NCBI GenBank assembly: GCA_964036275.1
Contig: OZ038433.1
Span: forward strand, 51,725,902-51,789,901
From: Litoditis marina
Lineage: Eukaryota > Nematoda > Chromadorea > Rhabditida > Rhabditidae
Length of the DNA stretch: 64,000 nucleotides
Reading direction: 5' to 3'
This document shows, one piece after another, positions 60,911 to 64,000 of the stretch. Position numbers and translations under genes: made by a program. Position 1 is the first letter of the stretch. Each line of letters opens with the position of its first letter. The notes beneath the pieces were generated by a model, which ran no database searches, had not been told where the DNA came from, and was given only the letters and a program-made list of their open reading frames with translations.

Positions 60911-61488
60911 GTAGAGGAGTTACCAGAGAATCGCGCGCAGCGCGAAGCGCTGTGCGAGATTTGTCTTTGGTCCGGCTAATGCGCGCTTTCATTTTTTTAG
61001 TTCACTCTCAAAAAGGTCCAATTGTGCAAATCAGAACTTTTTATGATTTGCTGATTTTCTATGGCACATTTACAAGCTATGTTCGAAATTTGAACGAAAT
61101 CGGTCAAGTTTGAGCCAAGTTATGACGTTTTCGCTTCATCAAGAGCGCCAACTTCCGTCGTGTGTGTGTGTGTGTATCTGTCTGTGTTGGTGCGCACTCC
61201 TAGGAAATTTTTATGTATGAACCGATTTGACTGAAAATTTCGGACACGATAGATATCCCTCTCAAACCTTGGGGGCGCAAACTTTTTTTCGAAAAAAGTT
61301 ATTTTTCATCAAGTTATAGGCCTTTGAAAATGTCTCTGCGTCTCTTAATTTTGTGAACTCTCTCGCCCTCTCTGTCGGGGTAAATCGAATTGCGTTATAA
61401 CTCAGCTCAGTCCTAACCAATTCAAGTAAAATTTGAAGTATGATACCACGACATGAATTGACATCGGTTTAGATGTAAGTCTTCTACT
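60911..61488. repeat. Dispersed repeat with CG palindrome and GT microsatellite
   Basis: Contains GCGCGCAGCGCGAAGCGCTG (near 60936), related to the palindrome at 14398, a short (GT)n run at about 61160-61173, and sequence with no coding signal. It directly abuts the 130-bp satellite. Confidence 0.45.
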
Positions 61489-63400
61489 GATGACGTCATC
61501 GAGGATTCTGGAGACCAGATGACGTCATTTTTGAAAAGTGCAAAGTTGACGTCACATCTATTTTTAAACGATGGTAATATCTTAGAAAGGGTCAATTAAC
61601 GGTGAAACTCAATCTAAAAGTGACGTATTCTGAGATTCTGGAGACCAGATGACGTCATTTTTGAAAAGTGCAAAGTTGACGTCACATATATTTTCAAATG
61701 ATGGTAATATCTTAGAAAGGATCAATTAACGGTAAAACTCAATCTAAGAGTGACGTATTCTGGGATTCTGGAGACCAGATGACGTCATTTTTGAAGAGTG
61801 CAAAGTTGACGTCCCATATATTTTCAAATGCTGAAAATATCTTGGAAAGGGTCAATTAACGGTGAAACTCAATCTAAGAGTGACGTATTCTGGGATTCTG
61901 GAGACCAGATGACGTCGTTTTTGAAAAGTGCAAAGTTGACCCCACATACATTTTCAAATGCTGAAAATATCTTAGAAAGGGTCAATTAACGGTAAGACTG
62001 AATCTAAGAGTGACGTATTCTGGGATTCTGGAGACCAGATGACGTCATTTTTGAAAAGTGCAAAGTTGACGTCCCATATATTTTCAAATGCTGAAAATAT
62101 CTTGGAAAGGGTCAATTAACGGTGAAACTCAATCTAAGAGTGACGTATTCTGGGATTCTGGAGACCAGATGACGTCATTTTTGAAGAGTGCAAAGTTGAC
62201 GTCACATATATTTTCAAATGATGGTAATATCTTAGAAAGGGTCAATTAACGGTAAAACTCAATCTAAGAGTGACGTATTCTGGGATTCTGGAGACCAGAT
62301 GACGTCATTTTTGAAGAGTGCAAAGTTGACGTCCCATATATTTTCAAATGCTGAAAATATCTTGGAAAGGGTCAATTAACGGTGAAACTCAATCTAAGAG
62401 TGACGTATTCTGGGATTCTGGAGACCAGATGACGTCATTTTTGAAAAGTGCAAAGTTGACGTCCCATATATTTTCAAATGCTGAAAATATCTTGGAAAGG
62501 GTCAATTAACGGTGAAACTCAATCTAAGAGTGACGTATTCTGGGATTCTGGAGACCAGATGACGTCATTTTTGAAGAGTGCAAAGTTGACGTCACATATA
62601 TTTTCAAATGATGGTAATATCTTAGAAAGGGTCAATTAACGGTAAAACTCAATCTAAGAGTGACGTATTCTGGGATTCTGGAGACCAGATGACGTCATTT
62701 TTGAAGAGTGCAAAGTTGACGTCCCATATATTTTCAAATGCTGAAAATATCTTGGAAAGGGTCAATTAACGGTGAAACTCAATCTAAGAGTGACGTATTC
62801 TGGGATTCTGGAGACCAGATGACGTCATTTTTGAAGAGTGCAAAGTTGACGTCCCATATATTTTCAAATGCTGAAAATATCTTGGAAAGGGTCAATTAAC
62901 GGTGAAACTCAATCTAAGAGTGACGTATTCTGGGATTCTGGAGACCAGATGACGTCGTTTTTGAAAAGTGCAAAGTTGACCCCACATACATTTTCAAATG
63001 CTGAAAATATCTTGGAAAGGGTCAATTAACGGTAAGACTGAATCTAAGAGTGACGTATTCTGGGATTCTGGAGACCAGATGACGTCATTTTTGAAAAGTG
63101 CAAAGTTGACGTCACATATTATTTCAAATGCTGAAAATATCTTAAAAATGGTATGATAACGATAAAACTTTATCTAAAAATGACTTATTCTGGAATTCAG
63201 AAAGCCAGATGACGTCAACTTTTAAAAAAAAATTGACGTGAAATATGTTTTCGAATGCTAAAAGTTTCTTAAAAATGTTCAATTCACGATAAAACTTCAT
63301 TCAAAGATGACGTATTCTGGGACTCTGAAGGGCAGATGAAGTAAGTTTTCAGAACTGCAATGTTGACGTCATGTTTTTCTTTGAATGATGATAGTACTTG
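61489..63400. repeat. 130-bp satellite, about 14 units
   Basis: Units start TGACGTATTCTGGGATTCTG at 61621, 61751, 61881, 62011, 62141, 62271, 62401, 62531, 62661, 62791, 62921 and 63051, exactly 130 bp apart. Diverged units precede and follow (from 63181 on). Two subtypes differ at GACGTCACATATA/ATGGTAATA versus GACGTCCCATATA/CTGAAAATA, and a three-unit (390-bp) higher-order period is visible: 62011-62400 closely matches 62401-62790. Most units carry one or two TGACGTCA octamers. Confidence 0.95.
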
Positions 63401-63511
63401 ACAAGTGGTTCATCAGAAAAACAATTTTATCTTCAGCGTACAGATCGAACCACCTCTCTACATACCTACGGCATGTGTACAAAAAGAGAAAAATTCATGA
63501 AAAAGTGGGGG

Positions 63512-64000
63512 CCCAACGACTGTGAGATTTGTCTTCTGCTGTGCGCCCCTTAGACAACTACTCTTAAATGGAGCAGCTACTGCTACAAAAACCGAAAAAT
63601 AATAATATACTCAAGTATAACTGTTCATCACAAACATACAAAAGTCGTAAAATATTTTTCAAACCTGTAAACTAGAATCTACAAATCACAGCTGCGAAAG
63701 AGAAAACAACTGTTGAATAATACGACAAGCGTAGCACTTAGAGTTGAAGTAACGACAAAAAACTACAAACCTTTGTCCGCAACACCAGAAAATTTACAAT
63801 GGACTACGTTGAGTTAACCTCTGTGATTTGTAGATTCTAGTTTACAGGTTTGAAAAATATTTTACGACTTTTGTATGTTTGTGATGAACAGTTATACTTG
63901 AGTATATTATTATTTTTCGGTTTTTGTAGCAGTAGCTGCTCCATTTAAGAGTAGTTGTCTAAGGGGCGCACAGCAGAAGACAAATCTCACAGTCGTTGGG
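63512..64000. mobile_element. Inverted-repeat element reaching the window edge
   Basis: 63512-63690 (CCCAACGACTGTGAGATTTG...) and 63822-64000 are perfect inverted copies of 179 bp as far as I can read, around a 131-bp centre. The right arm is cut by the end of the window, and the CG-rich GTGGGGG before 63512 suggests the pairing may extend. No ORF inside. The high identity implies a young element. Confidence 0.9.

Overview
The window is eukaryotic, and I read it as nematode DNA, probably Caenorhabditis-like. Introns end in TTTCAG, often ATGTTTCAG, and many exons are short. One gene encodes a hedgehog-related quahog/warthog protein, a nematode family, and another encodes a nematode-type seven-transmembrane chemoreceptor. 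I assembled both gene models by hand from splice sites and phase.

Layout. 0.5-3.9 kb holds a 31-bp palindromic minisatellite, a 25-bp satellite and an inverted block of the 31-bp unit. 4.3-6.45 kb is a broken duplicate of the glycine/serine-rich exons of the quahog gene. 6.46-9.23 kb is a DNA transposon with 23-bp terminal inverted repeats and a spliced DDE transposase. 9.56-12.78 kb is a second region with matching inverted ends and some candidate exons. 13.76-32.24 kb (+) is an apparently intact seven-exon chemoreceptor gene of 314 codons. Its second intron (about 15.3 kb) contains a 14-kb element that is almost one palindrome: two 6.9-kb arms, a spacer of about 106 bp, 5'-AGTAGTG ends and a 6-bp target duplication GACGTT. 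33.30-49.31 kb (-) is a 25-exon qua-1-like gene (about 1039 residues) with an N-terminal Cys-rich domain, a Cys-free WSSW segment, a long Gly/Ser/Lys linker and a C-terminal Hint (Hog) autoprocessing domain. The two genes converge at 32.2-33.3 kb.

50-58 kb has GA microsatellites, small repeats and a few orphan exons. 58.3-60.9 kb has two broken 5'-truncated non-LTR retrotransposons, one of them inside a MITE. 61.5-63.4 kb is a 130-bp satellite rich in TGACGTCA octamers. The window ends inside an inverted repeat.

The most unusual item is the palindromic element. Its 6-bp duplication and 5'-AG ends fit Maverick/Polinton-type insertion, but I see no polymerase, integrase or ATPase. It carries a decayed 188-codon frame, a C2H2-finger ORF, C-rich subterminal repeats and an eight-copy conserved module. 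The chemoreceptor frame stays open across the insertion, and the arms are nearly identical, so insertion or arm homogenisation looks recent.
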